From Streptomyces angustmyceticus (GTDB taxonomy: Bacteria; Actinomycetota; Actinomycetes; Streptomycetales; Streptomycetaceae): a DNA stretch of 64,000 nt. The stretch's first letter is position 1, and every line of letters starts with the position of its first letter. Below the pieces are notes generated by a model, which searched no databases, was not told the origin of the DNA, and saw nothing but the letters and a program-made list of their open reading frames with translations. Where the stretch lies: the NCBI RefSeq assembly GCF_019933235.1, contig NZ_CP082945.1:5307501-5371500 (forward strand). The letters are read 5' to 3'. Shown in pieces: positions 1 to 8,293 of the stretch. The position numbers were made by a program, and so were the translations under genes.

Positions 1-188
1 GTCCGGGGGTGTCGCCTTGGTCGCACCGCCGCGCGGAATCCCGGCATCCCCTTCGTGACCTGGGGTGCTTTACGTCCACGGGAAGGGGGGTTTACCAGGA
101 TTTTCCCGGTGGCGGGGCGGCGGGGCGCGCCCGGACGCCGTGCCCGCGGCGGTCCGGAACGTCCCTGCCCGGCCCGTATCCTCTCGCT

Positions 189-2327
189 ATGACCTGGTCG
201 CGCGCGCTCAAGGAAGCCGCTCGCTCGGGGGTGACCATCGAGCGGACCAAGCTCACCCCGCTGATCGCCCTCCGCGGCACGGCCGGCGTCGCCCTCGTCA
301 TCGGCCTGTGCCTGTGGCGCGGCGACCCGTCCCTCGCGGTCTCCTCCGCCTTCGGCGCGTTCTCCTCGGGCATCGTCACCTTCCAGCGCAGCATGCGGCC
401 GCGCCCGGTGCTCGCCCTGGCCGTCGCCGGCGCGCTGGCGGTCTCCACCTTCCTCGGCTATCTGGCCGCCGCCCACCTCGTCGCCTTCGTCCTGCTGCTG
501 GCCGGCTGGACCCTGCTGGCCGGGATGGCCTGGGCGATCGGCCCGGTCGCCGGGCTGATCGGCACCCAGACCGTGGCGATCATGCTGGTCACCGTCACCC
601 TGCCGACGTCCGTCCTCGGCGCGCTGGCACACGCCGCCCTGATCTTCTTCGGCGGCCTCGTCCAGGCCACGCTCATCGTGCTCCTCCCGGTCCGCCCCTG
701 GGGCACCCAGCGCGACGCGCTCGCCGACGCGCTCGCCGACGAGGCGGACTACGCCCGGCGGCTGCGGCACGACCCGGTCGCCCCGTTCGACCCCTCTCCC
801 CTGATGGACGCCCGCCTCGCCTCCGCCGTGACCCCCCGTCAGGCCCGGCGCCGCCCCGTCCAGCTGCACGGCCCCCGGGGGCTCGCCGAACGCGTCCGGC
901 CGGTCCTCGCCTCCCTCGCCGACCCGGTCGTCGGCGCCCCGCTGGAAGGGCCCGAACGCGACCGGGCCCGCGACCTGCTGGGCGCCGCGGCCACCGTCCT
1001 GGACGCCGTCGCCCACGCCGTACGGCACGCCCGGCCGGTCCGGCTGCCCCCCGAGGCGATGGCCACCCTCGAAGTCCCCGCCACCGGCCCGATGCTGCAC
1101 GGGGCGGCCCGGCGCTCCGCCTACCGGCTGATCTCGCTCCTCGCCGACGCCGTCGAGCTCACCGACGAGCCGGTCCGGGCCACCCGCCCCACCACCGAGG
1201 CCGAGCGCGGCCATCTGCTGCGCCCCAGCGTGCCCCGGCTGGTGCCGGGCGCGCTGCGCTCGCTGCACCGCGAGGCCCGCTGGTCCTCGCACGTCCTCCG
1301 GCACGCCCTGCGGGTCTCCGCGGTCGCCTGCGCCGGCTATCTGCTGGGCACCGTCCTGCCGTTCGGCCACGGCTACTGGGCGCCGCTGGCCTCCGTCGTG
1401 GTGATGCGCCCCGACTTCGCCCAGACCTACTCCCGCGGCATCGCCCGCTTCCTCGGCACTCTCGTCGGCGTCACCGTCGCGGGCGCGCTGATGGCCCTGG
1501 CGCACCCGGGCACCTACGTCAGCGCCGGGCTCGCCGTGGTCTGCGCGGGGCTGATGTACCTGCTGATGCGCACCGGCTTCTCGGTGACCTCGGCGTGCGT
1601 GGCGGCCTACGTCGTCTTCCTGCTCGGCATCGCCGGCGCGGGCTGGGAGCAGACCGTCCAGGAACGCCTGGTGCTCACCCTCCTCGGCGGGCTGCTCGCG
1701 ATGCTGTCGTACGCGCTGTTCCCCGCCTGGGAGACCCCCAAGCTCCGCGACCGGCTCGCCGAGTGGCTGGCGGCCAACGGGCAGTACGCGCTGGCCGTGT
1801 TCGACCTGTACGCGCAGCCCGCCGAGCGCCGCCCCCGGCAGGTCCGCGACGCCCTGCTGGACTCCCGCGCGGCCCGTGCCGCCTGGGAGGAGAGCGAGGC
1901 CCGCGCCGAGAAGGAACCGGTGCGCCACCGCGGCCTGTCGCTCGCCTCGGCGAACGCGGCCAGTACCGCGCTCGCCACGATGGGCCGGGTCACGATGATC
2001 CTGGAGGTGCACCTCCCGGAGCGGGACGCCGCGGCCTCGCCCGGTGCCACCGCGTTCGCCTTCGAGCTGCGCGCCTCCCTGGAGGAGGCCACCCGCGCCG
2101 TACGCGAGCGCGGCGAGTTGAACTGGAGCGACCTGCGCGCCGTATGGGAGAGGTGGGACGCGGAGGACGAGAGCCGCGGTGTCGCCCTGCGCGTGGCGGA
2201 CCTGCAGCTCGACGCCCTCGACGACCTGGCGGAGGCGCTGTCCCGGGAGCCGCGCACGGACCCCGGGGAGGGCGGCCGCGATGCCGCGCGGGGCCGGGGG
2301 GAGGGAACCATTCCGGGCCCTGAGTAG
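189..2327 (+). CDS. FUSC family membrane protein
   Basis: This 712-aa protein has two membrane blocks separated by a soluble domain. The first block (about residues 20-170) has roughly six hydrophobic helices. The second (about 375-530) opens with the typical FUSC sequence around YWAPLASVVVM and adds about six more. This is the architecture of FUSC/aromatic-acid-exporter-type proteins (YccS, AaeB), which are proposed to export aromatic acids or small organic molecules. I chose the ATG at 189 because the upstream extension reads as non-coding arginine-rich sequence. The gene lies 104 bp before the MreB-like gene on the same strand. The substrate cannot be told from the sequence. Confidence 0.82.
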   Translation: MTWSRALKEAARSGVTIERTKLTPLIALRGTAGVALVIGLCLWRGDPSLAVSSAFGAFSSGIVTFQRSMRPRPVLALAVAGALAVSTFLGYLAAAHLVAFVLLLAGWTLLAGMAWAIGPVAGLIGTQTVAIMLVTVTLPTSVLGALAHAALIFFGGLVQATLIVLLPVRPWGTQRDALADALADEADYARRLRHDPVAPFDPSPLMDARLASAVTPRQARRRPVQLHGPRGLAERVRPVLASLADPVVGAPLEGPERDRARDLLGAAATVLDAVAHAVRHARPVRLPPEAMATLEVPATGPMLHGAARRSAYRLISLLADAVELTDEPVRATRPTTEAERGHLLRPSVPRLVPGALRSLHREARWSSHVLRHALRVSAVACAGYLLGTVLPFGHGYWAPLASVVVMRPDFAQTYSRGIARFLGTLVGVTVAGALMALAHPGTYVSAGLAVVCAGLMYLLMRTGFSVTSACVAAYVVFLLGIAGAGWEQTVQERLVLTLLGGLLAMLSYALFPAWETPKLRDRLAEWLAANGQYALAVFDLYAQPAERRPRQVRDALLDSRAARAAWEESEARAEKEPVRHRGLSLASANAASTALATMGRVTMILEVHLPERDAAASPGATAFAFELRASLEEATRAVRERGELNWSDLRAVWERWDAEDESRGVALRVADLQLDALDDLAEALSREPRTDPGEGGRDAARGRGEGTIPGPE

Positions 2328-2431
2328 TCTTATTGATTGCCCGCAATGAACGCCATTGCTCGCCCATGGGGTTGTCTGCGGGGCAATGTCCCAGGATCCC
2401 ACTTTGTCGCGAGAGAGCACACGAAATCCCC

Positions 2432-3511
2432 ATGGCGCCCAGCACTTCGTCCGGTACGTACGACATAGGCATCGACCTCGGCACGGCCAACACCCTGGTG
2501 TACGCCCGCGGCAAGGGCGTGGTGCTGAACGAACCCTCCGTCGTCGCGGTCAACGCCGCCGGTGACGTCATCGCCGTGGGCGCGGACGCCAAGCGGACCA
2601 TCGGCCGCACCCCCTCCGGCATCACCGCGATGCGCCCGCTGCGCGACGGCGTCATCGCCGACTTCGACGCCGCCGAGCGGATGCTGCGCGCCCTGATGAA
2701 GAAGGCCCTGCCCAGCCGCCGGTTCTCCCGGCCCCGGGTGGTCATCTGCGTCCCCTCCGGCGTCACCGGCGTCGAGCGGCGCGCGGTCATCGACTCCGCC
2801 CGGAGCGCCGGCGCCCGCGAAGTGCACCTCATCGAGGAGCCGATGGCCGCCGCGATCGGCGCCGGGCTCCCGGTGGACGAGCCGGTCGGCTGCATGGTGG
2901 TGGACATCGGCGGCGGCACCACCGAGGTCGCCGTCATCTCCATGGGCGGGCTGGTCACCGCCCAGTCCGTACGGGTCGCCGGCGACGCCCTGGACGCCGC
3001 CGTCGCCGCCCACATCAAGAAGCAGCACTCCCTGGCCATCGGCGAGCGCACCGCCGAGGACATCAAGATAGCCATCGGCTCGGCGGTCTGGACCCCGGTC
3101 GACCTCGACGAGGACGGCGCACCCGACCGCCCCTTCTCCTACACGGTCCGCGGCCGCGACCACGTCAACGGCCTGCCCCGGGTCCAGGAGATCAGCGAGG
3201 AGGAGATCCGCGACGCGCTGGCCGAGCCGGTCGACGCGATCGTCCGCGCCGTGCACCGCACCCTCGACGAATGCCCCCCGGAGCTGTCCGGCGACATCGT
3301 CGAGCGGGGGATCGCCCTCACCGGCGGCGGCGCCCTGCTCCGCGGCCTGGACCACCGGCTGCGCCAGGAGACCGGCGTCCCGGTGACGGTCGCCGACGAT
3401 CCCCTGGACTGCGTGGTCAACGGCACCGCCAAGTGCGTCGACGAATTCGCCTCCCTGCACGGCCTGCTGACGGGCGCGAAGGAACAACCGAGGCGGACGG
3501 TGCGGTTGTAG
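2432..3511 (+). CDS. MreB/Mbl-like bacterial actin
   Basis: This 359-aa protein has the actin/Hsp70 ATPase fold. The phosphate-1 motif is near residue 10 (DIGIDLGTANTLVY), the phosphate-2 motif is VVDIGGGTTEVAVIS, and the adenosine motif is LTGGGALLRGLD. Length and motif order match MreB/Mbl, which polymerise under the membrane; in Streptomyces they act mainly in spore-wall synthesis. No mreC or mreD follows, so this is a stand-alone paralogue of the Mbl type rather than the mreBCD-linked gene. The start is the ATG at 2432, directly before the conserved N-terminus; an upstream in-frame ATG at 2366 would add 22 unconserved residues. Confidence 0.9.
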   Translation: MAPSTSSGTYDIGIDLGTANTLVYARGKGVVLNEPSVVAVNAAGDVIAVGADAKRTIGRTPSGITAMRPLRDGVIADFDAAERMLRALMKKALPSRRFSRPRVVICVPSGVTGVERRAVIDSARSAGAREVHLIEEPMAAAIGAGLPVDEPVGCMVVDIGGGTTEVAVISMGGLVTAQSVRVAGDALDAAVAAHIKKQHSLAIGERTAEDIKIAIGSAVWTPVDLDEDGAPDRPFSYTVRGRDHVNGLPRVQEISEEEIRDALAEPVDAIVRAVHRTLDECPPELSGDIVERGIALTGGGALLRGLDHRLRQETGVPVTVADDPLDCVVNGTAKCVDEFASLHGLLTGAKEQPRRTVRL

Positions 3512-3712
3512 GAAGCGGCCGGGGCGCGGGGTCCCGCGTCCGGCCGGTTTGCCGTTCCGGCAAGATCCCTTGCGCGCGGTGGGACACCGCCGTGATCGTG
3601 GGGGAGCGGTCGCGGGGACCGCGGGCCGCGCCGGACCGGGGCCCGCGCGCCCGTGGCCGCCGCCCGCAGGCATCGCCACCACCGGCGCCGCCGCACTCCC
3701 CGAGGAGGATGC

Positions 3713-4795
3713 ATGCCGCAGTCCGCCAACACGCCGTCCACACCCCCCGCTTCCCCGGCCGCCCCGGTGCCGCGGCCGCCGGCCGGCCCGCTGCCGGAGG
3801 CGGTCCACCGCACGGTCGAGGTCCCCGGCGGCCGTATCCACCTCGTGGAGCAGGGCAGCGGACCCCTCGTCCTGATGGTCCACGGCTTCCCCGAGTCCTG
3901 GTACTCCTGGCGCCACCAGCTCCCCGCGCTCGCCGCAGCGGGCTACCGGGCGGTCGCCATCGACGTACGGGGCTACGGGCGTTCCTCGAAGCCCCGTGAC
4001 GTGGCGGCCTACCGGATGCTCGCCCATGTCGCCGACAACGTCGCGGTGGTGCGTGCCCTCGGCGAGGAGACCGCGATCATCGTGGGCCACGACTGGGGCT
4101 CGCCCATCGCCGCCAACACGGCGCTGCTGCGGCCCGATGTGTTCACCGCCGTGGCCCTGCTGAGCGTCCCGTACGCGCCCCGCGGCGGCATCCGGCCCAC
4201 CGAGGCGTTCGCGCGGCTCGGCGGCGGGGGCGAGTTCTACATCAACTACTTCCAGGAGCCGGGCCGGGCGGAGGCGGAGATCGAGCCCGGTGTCCGCGAC
4301 TGGATCGCCGGGTTCTACGTCGTGGCCTCGGGCGACGCCAAGCAGGACGCCGCGCGCCCCGGCTCCGCCCAGGACCACGTGGCGCACTTCTCGGTCGCCC
4401 CGGGCGGCAAGCTCTCCGACCGCTTCCCCGAGAAGCTCCCCCTGCCGCTGCCCTGGCTGGCCGAGGCCGATCTCGACTTCTACGCGGGCGAGTTCGAGCG
4501 CACCGGCCTGACCGGCGGCCTCAACCGCTACCGCAACGTCGACCGGGACTGGGAGGACCTCGCGGCCTGGGACGGCGCGCCGCTGCGGCAGCCGTCGCTC
4601 TTCATCGGCGGGGAGCACGACGCCCCCACCAACTGGATGGCCGACGCCATCAAGGCGTTCCCGCACACCCTCCCGGGCCTGTCCGCCTCCCACATCCTCG
4701 ACGGCTGCGGCCACTGGGTCCAGCAGGAACGCCCCGAGGAGGTCAACCGCCTGCTGACCGACTGGCTGGGCTCCCTGCCCGGGACCGCGGCCTAG
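3713..4795 (+). CDS. Alpha/beta hydrolase, epoxide hydrolase-like
   Basis: This 360-aa protein has the alpha/beta-hydrolase layout of soluble epoxide hydrolases. The oxyanion motif HGFP is near residue 57. The nucleophile elbow GHDWGSP near 125 uses Asp, as in epoxide hydrolases and dehalogenases, rather than Ser. The acid is probably the Asp in GGEHDAP near 303 and the base is the His in GCGHW near 333. The Tyr-rich lid segment around 170-210 would polarise an epoxide ring. The start ATG has a GAGGAG ribosome site 6 nt upstream (3702-3707). The stop codon abuts the stop codon of the convergent TetR gene with no spacer. The substrate is unknown. Confidence 0.88.
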   Translation: MPQSANTPSTPPASPAAPVPRPPAGPLPEAVHRTVEVPGGRIHLVEQGSGPLVLMVHGFPESWYSWRHQLPALAAAGYRAVAIDVRGYGRSSKPRDVAAYRMLAHVADNVAVVRALGEETAIIVGHDWGSPIAANTALLRPDVFTAVALLSVPYAPRGGIRPTEAFARLGGGGEFYINYFQEPGRAEAEIEPGVRDWIAGFYVVASGDAKQDAARPGSAQDHVAHFSVAPGGKLSDRFPEKLPLPLPWLAEADLDFYAGEFERTGLTGGLNRYRNVDRDWEDLAAWDGAPLRQPSLFIGGEHDAPTNWMADAIKAFPHTLPGLSASHILDGCGHWVQQERPEEVNRLLTDWLGSLPGTAA

Positions 4796-5569
4796 CTAGG
4801 ACGTGCCCGCCCTGCCCGTATAGGACTCCAGGCCGTCCAGGATCCGCTCCAGGCCGAACTCCCAGGCCTGGTCGCGGGAGGCGCCGCCGCTGTCGGCGAG
4901 GGCCGCGGCGACCGCGGGGAAGCGGTCGGCGCGGCCGGCGAGCAGCTCGTTCAGCGCCGCGCTCATGGCCTCCTCCGGCCCCGTGGCCCGCGCGCCGCCC
5001 GGCCCCGTCGGCGCCGACACCTGGGCGAGGGTGCGGACATGGCCGGTCACCACGACCACGGCGTCGAGCCGCTCGGCGCCGGTCAGGCCGGTGCCGGCGA
5101 GCGCGGCGAGGGCGCGGTCGGTCCAGCCGAGTTCGTGCGGGCCCATCACGCGGGGGCCGACGGCGGTCTCCAGCAGCCAGGGGTGGCGGTGGTAGACCGC
5201 CGCGAGCGCCCCGGCCCAGGCGCGCAGCGCCGCCCGCCACCCGCTCCCGTCCCGGCCGGATGCCGCGGGCTCCGCCGCGGCCGGCGGCTCGCCCAGCGCC
5301 GTGTCGATCATCAGCGCGACCAGCTCGCCCTTCCCCGGCACATAGCGGTACAGGGACATCTTGGTGAAGTCGAGCTCGGCCGCGACCCGTTGCATGGAGA
5401 CCGCCCCGAGCCCGCCGGCGTCGGCGAGGGCCATGGCCGTGCGCGTGATCCGCTCCAGGCTCAGCGCCGGTTTGGGGCCGCGGCTGGGACGCTCCCGCCC
5501 GCCCCACAGCACCTCGACACTCCCCGCCTGATCACCGAACACGCTGCGCCTGCCGTCGTCTGCCGCCAT
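4796..5569 (-). CDS. TetR family transcriptional regulator
   Basis: This 257-aa protein has a TetR-type helix-turn-helix near residues 37-82 (RITRTAMALADAGGL, then a recognition helix ending in KMSLYRYVPGKGEL) and a C-terminal ligand domain like that of the tetracycline-repressor C subfamily. It is divergent from the FAD monooxygenase at 5682. The 112-bp intergenic region holds two dyad repeats that are its probable operators (listed separately). The simplest model is that it represses both itself and the monooxygenase and is released by a substrate of that enzyme; this is inferred from arrangement only. Confidence 0.9.
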   Translation of the reverse strand: MAADDGRRSVFGDQAGSVEVLWGGRERPSRGPKPALSLERITRTAMALADAGGLGAVSMQRVAAELDFTKMSLYRYVPGKGELVALMIDTALGEPPAAAEPAASGRDGSGWRAALRAWAGALAAVYHRHPWLLETAVGPRVMGPHELGWTDRALAALAGTGLTGAERLDAVVVVTGHVRTLAQVSAPTGPGGARATGPEEAMSAALNELLAGRADRFPAVAAALADSGGASRDQAWEFGLERILDGLESYTGRAGTS

Positions 5570-5586
5570 CCCCGCATCCTAAAACT

Positions 5587-5601
5587 GTGTCCGGGGTATA
5601 C
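5587..5601. promoter_or_regulatory. Probable TetR operator, copy 1
   Basis: GTGTCCGGGGTATAC is a degraded dyad between the divergent TetR and monooxygenase genes. It shares the frame TGTCCGGnGnATACA with copy 2, which starts 21 bp downstream. That spacing is two helical turns, so two dimers would bind the same DNA face. Confidence 0.6.
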
Positions 5602-5607
5602 AAATCC

Positions 5608-5622
5608 GTGTCCGGCGGATAC
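5608..5622. promoter_or_regulatory. Probable TetR operator, copy 2
   Basis: GTGTCCGGCGGATAC is a near-perfect dyad: arms GTGTCCG and CGGATAC around one central base, with a single mismatched pair. It lies 60 bp upstream of the monooxygenase ATG and 39 bp upstream of the TetR start, and is the better of the two repeats. Confidence 0.65.
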
Positions 5623-5681
5623 AGTTTCTTGTGTCGGTACGACGATCGAGGCCCGTGCGGCGGGCCATGGGGGAGTGTGTG

Positions 5682-7049
5682 ATGACGTACGGAACGGCAA
5701 GGGAGTGCGGGGACGCCGTCGGGTCCGGCCAGGAGCCCGGCCAGGAGCAGTCGCGAACGGCGGCGCGGGGGCGCTCGGTTCTGATCTCCGGCGCGAGCGT
5801 GGCGGGCCCGGCGCTTGCCTACTGGCTCGGCCGCTACGGCTTCGAGGTCACCGTGATCGAGGTGGCGCCCGCCCTGCGCCGCGGCGGCTTCGCGGTCGAC
5901 TTCCGCGGGGCGGCGCAGCTGACGGTGCTGGAGCGGATGGGCGTCCTGGACGCGATCAGGCAGCACAGCACGGGCGGCGGTGACCCGCTCACCTTCATCG
6001 ACGCCCAGGGCCGCCCGCTGGCCGCTCTGCCGCCCGAATTCACGGGCGGCGAGGTCGAGATACTCCGCTCCGACCTGTCCCGCATCCTCTACGAACACAG
6101 CCTGACCCCGCACGCTCCCGGGCCTGCGCCCGGCGGCCCCGGCGCGCCCGAGCACCTCCCCGGGCGGCTTCCCGAGTACCTCTTCGGCGACTCCATCGCC
6201 TCCCTCGCCCAGACCGCCGATGGCGTCCAGGTCACCTTCGAGCGGAACGCGCCGCGCACCTTCGACCTCGTGATCGGCGCCGACGGTCTGCACTCCACCG
6301 TGCGCCGGCTCGCCTTCGGCCCCGAGCGGGACTTCGTCCGCCACCTCGGGTACTACGTCGCCGCCTGGGACCTCCCCGAAGACGCCGGGGACCTCGCCGC
6401 CCGCCCGGTCGGCTACGGCGAACCCGGCCGCCTGGTCACCGTCGGCCGCACGCCCCGCCGCGCCGGGGAGCCGGGCTACGGGGGCGAGGCGTTCTGCGTC
6501 TTCGCCTCCGAGGAGGAGTTCGCCCACGACCGGCGCGATCCGCGGACCCGGAAGCGGGCCATAGCGCGGGCCTTCGACGGCGCCGGCTGGCGGACGCCGG
6601 AACTCCTCGCCACCCTCGGGCAGGCCGGCGAGCTCTACTTCGACTCCATCAGCCGGGCCGACGTCCCGAGGTGGTCCACGGGCCGGATCGCGCTCCTGGG
6701 CGACGCCGCCCACGGCGCCACGGTCGGCGGCATGGGCACCGGCTCCGCGGTCATCGGCGCCTATGTCCTCGCCGGTGAACTCGCCCTCGCCGGGGACGAC
6801 CACCGCACGGCCTTCGTCCGCTACGAAGACCGGCTCCGCCCCTATGTGACGCAGTGCCAGGAGGGCGGCCGCGGCGCCGGCGCCTTCCTCGCCCCGGCCA
6901 CCCGGGACGCCATGGACGCCCGCAACGCCGCCCTGAACTCCCCCTCCGCCGTCGCCGCCATGCTGCAGCAGGGCCACGACATATCCGCCGCCCTCGCGCT
7001 GGAGGACTACCCGGCGCGAAGCGCCGCCGCGGTCCGCGCCCGGTGGTGA
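5682..7049 (+). CDS. FAD-dependent monooxygenase (PHBH/UbiH/TetX-like)
   Basis: This 455-aa class A flavoprotein hydroxylase has the dinucleotide-binding motif SGASVAGPALAYWL with the FAD-ribose Glu at the end of strand 2 (about residues 35-60), the DG motif IGADGLHSTVRR near 196, and the GD motif LLGDAAHG near 338. These enzymes use NAD(P)H and oxygen to hydroxylate aromatic or polyketide substrates, and the group includes tetracycline-inactivating TetX. I chose the ATG at 5682 because GGGGAG lies just upstream (5670-5674); longer starts at 5631 and 5667 would run into the operator region. The divergent TetR gene suggests inducible expression by a small aromatic compound. Confidence 0.87.
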   Translation: MTYGTARECGDAVGSGQEPGQEQSRTAARGRSVLISGASVAGPALAYWLGRYGFEVTVIEVAPALRRGGFAVDFRGAAQLTVLERMGVLDAIRQHSTGGGDPLTFIDAQGRPLAALPPEFTGGEVEILRSDLSRILYEHSLTPHAPGPAPGGPGAPEHLPGRLPEYLFGDSIASLAQTADGVQVTFERNAPRTFDLVIGADGLHSTVRRLAFGPERDFVRHLGYYVAAWDLPEDAGDLAARPVGYGEPGRLVTVGRTPRRAGEPGYGGEAFCVFASEEEFAHDRRDPRTRKRAIARAFDGAGWRTPELLATLGQAGELYFDSISRADVPRWSTGRIALLGDAAHGATVGGMGTGSAVIGAYVLAGELALAGDDHRTAFVRYEDRLRPYVTQCQEGGRGAGAFLAPATRDAMDARNAALNSPSAVAAMLQQGHDISAALALEDYPARSAAAVRARW

Positions 7050-7388
7050 ACGGGCCGGTCCGCACGCTGAGCCGGACGAGTGTTCCGGCGTCAACCTGAT
7101 TGCCCGCCGTCACCTCTTCTGGGTTACTGGTGGGGCCTGGTCGGCGGCCGTCCATCCCCCTCGGGCTTCAGCAGTCGGCCCACCCTCCAGCCCTCTTCGC
7201 TGTGGGGCCCGAAGGACGGCCGGCCGCACGACGGCCCCCTCCCCGCCCCGGGTGCGACCGGCCACCGTGCGCCGTCCGGGCCGTCCTCCTGTCCGGCCGG
7301 CTGCTGCCAGTGCCCGGGCCCCGGCGTGTGCGCCAAGTCCGTCACGGGCGGGCCCGGCAGCAGCGAGCTCACACCGCAGGAGGACTCC
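7050..7388. other. Intergenic region without a recognised gene
   Basis: This 339-bp spacer separates the monooxygenase and the TIG-domain gene. An open frame crosses it in phase with the TIG gene, but the translation is low-complexity Pro/Gly/Ser sequence with no family resemblance. It probably carries the promoter of the TIG gene; I see no clear hairpin. Confidence 0.4.
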
Positions 7389-8201
7389 ATGTCCACACCC
7401 ACCATCCAACCCGCCCTGCCGGCCCTGCCCTTCGCGCCCGTGCTGCTCGGCGTCGTGCCGAGCTCGGGGCCGCCCGCGGGCGGCAACACCGTCCAGCTGG
7501 TCGGGCTCGGCCTCGGCGGTGCCACCAGCGTCCTCTTCGGGACGTCGACGGCGACCATCGTCGCGCAGGACCCGCTGGGGCTGACCGTGACGGTCCTGGC
7601 CCCCGCACACGCCGCCGGCGCCGTGCAGGTCACCGTCACCACCCCCAGCGGGACCAGCAACCCGGCGTCTTACGTGTACGTGGCGCCCGTCCCGCCGACG
7701 GCCGCGGCCATCACTCCCGGCTCGGGCCCGGTCGCGGGCGGCACGTCCTTCCTCATCGCCGGCTCCGGTCTCCAGGGCGCGAGCGTCACCATCGGGGGCA
7801 ACGCCGCCACCGTCGTGGGCACCGACCCCTCGGGCAGCATCCTGTTCGGCGTCACCCCGGCGGGACCGCCCGCCGGGGGCAACGTCCCGGTCGTGGTGAC
7901 GACCCCGGGCGGCACCACGACCGTCCCCGGCGGCTACACCTACCTGGCGGCGCCGCCGACGGTCACCGGAACGGTCTCGCCGTCCTCGGCGGCGGCGGGC
8001 GCCTCCTTCACCATCGTCGGGACCGGTCTCCTCGGGGCGACCGTGCTCTTCGGGGCCGCGCCGGCCACCGGCGTGGTGGTCAACGCGGGCGGCACGTCCC
8101 TGACCGGTACCGTCCCGCCGGGCACGGTCGGCACGACCGTGCAGGTCAGCGTCCAGACGCCGGCCGGCAGCGCCAACGCCGGGTCGTTCACCTACCTGTG
8201 A
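7389..8201 (+). CDS. IPT/TIG repeat protein
   Basis: This 270-aa protein is made almost entirely of three immunoglobulin-like IPT/TIG repeats of about 80 residues. Each opens with a VxPxSGPxAGG-type phrase and closes with TTPxGTxxxxxYxY (about residues 18-100, 103-185 and 187-270). Such domains usually serve in adhesion or surface display, but no signal peptide, lipobox or membrane anchor is visible, so secretion is not obvious. The start ATG follows a good CAGGAGG site (7377-7383). The protein has very few charged residues. It sits alone between the monooxygenase and a recombinase-like gene. Confidence 0.8.
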   Translation: MSTPTIQPALPALPFAPVLLGVVPSSGPPAGGNTVQLVGLGLGGATSVLFGTSTATIVAQDPLGLTVTVLAPAHAAGAVQVTVTTPSGTSNPASYVYVAPVPPTAAAITPGSGPVAGGTSFLIAGSGLQGASVTIGGNAATVVGTDPSGSILFGVTPAGPPAGGNVPVVVTTPGGTTTVPGGYTYLAAPPTVTGTVSPSSAAAGASFTIVGTGLLGATVLFGAAPATGVVVNAGGTSLTGTVPPGTVGTTVQVSVQTPAGSANAGSFTYL

Positions 8202-8293
8202 CGGCCCGCCCTCCGGGGTGACGGCCCGGCGCCCGGCCGGGGTCGGCGGGCCGCACCCGGCCCGCCCGGACCCGCCCGGGCCACCCGTCGCCG

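Noticed and set aside
2330..4714. A 794-aa minus-strand frame opposite the MreB-like and hydrolase genes
   Set aside because: It is a shadow of two clear plus-strand genes, with Gly/Ala/Asp/Val composition typical of antisense frames.
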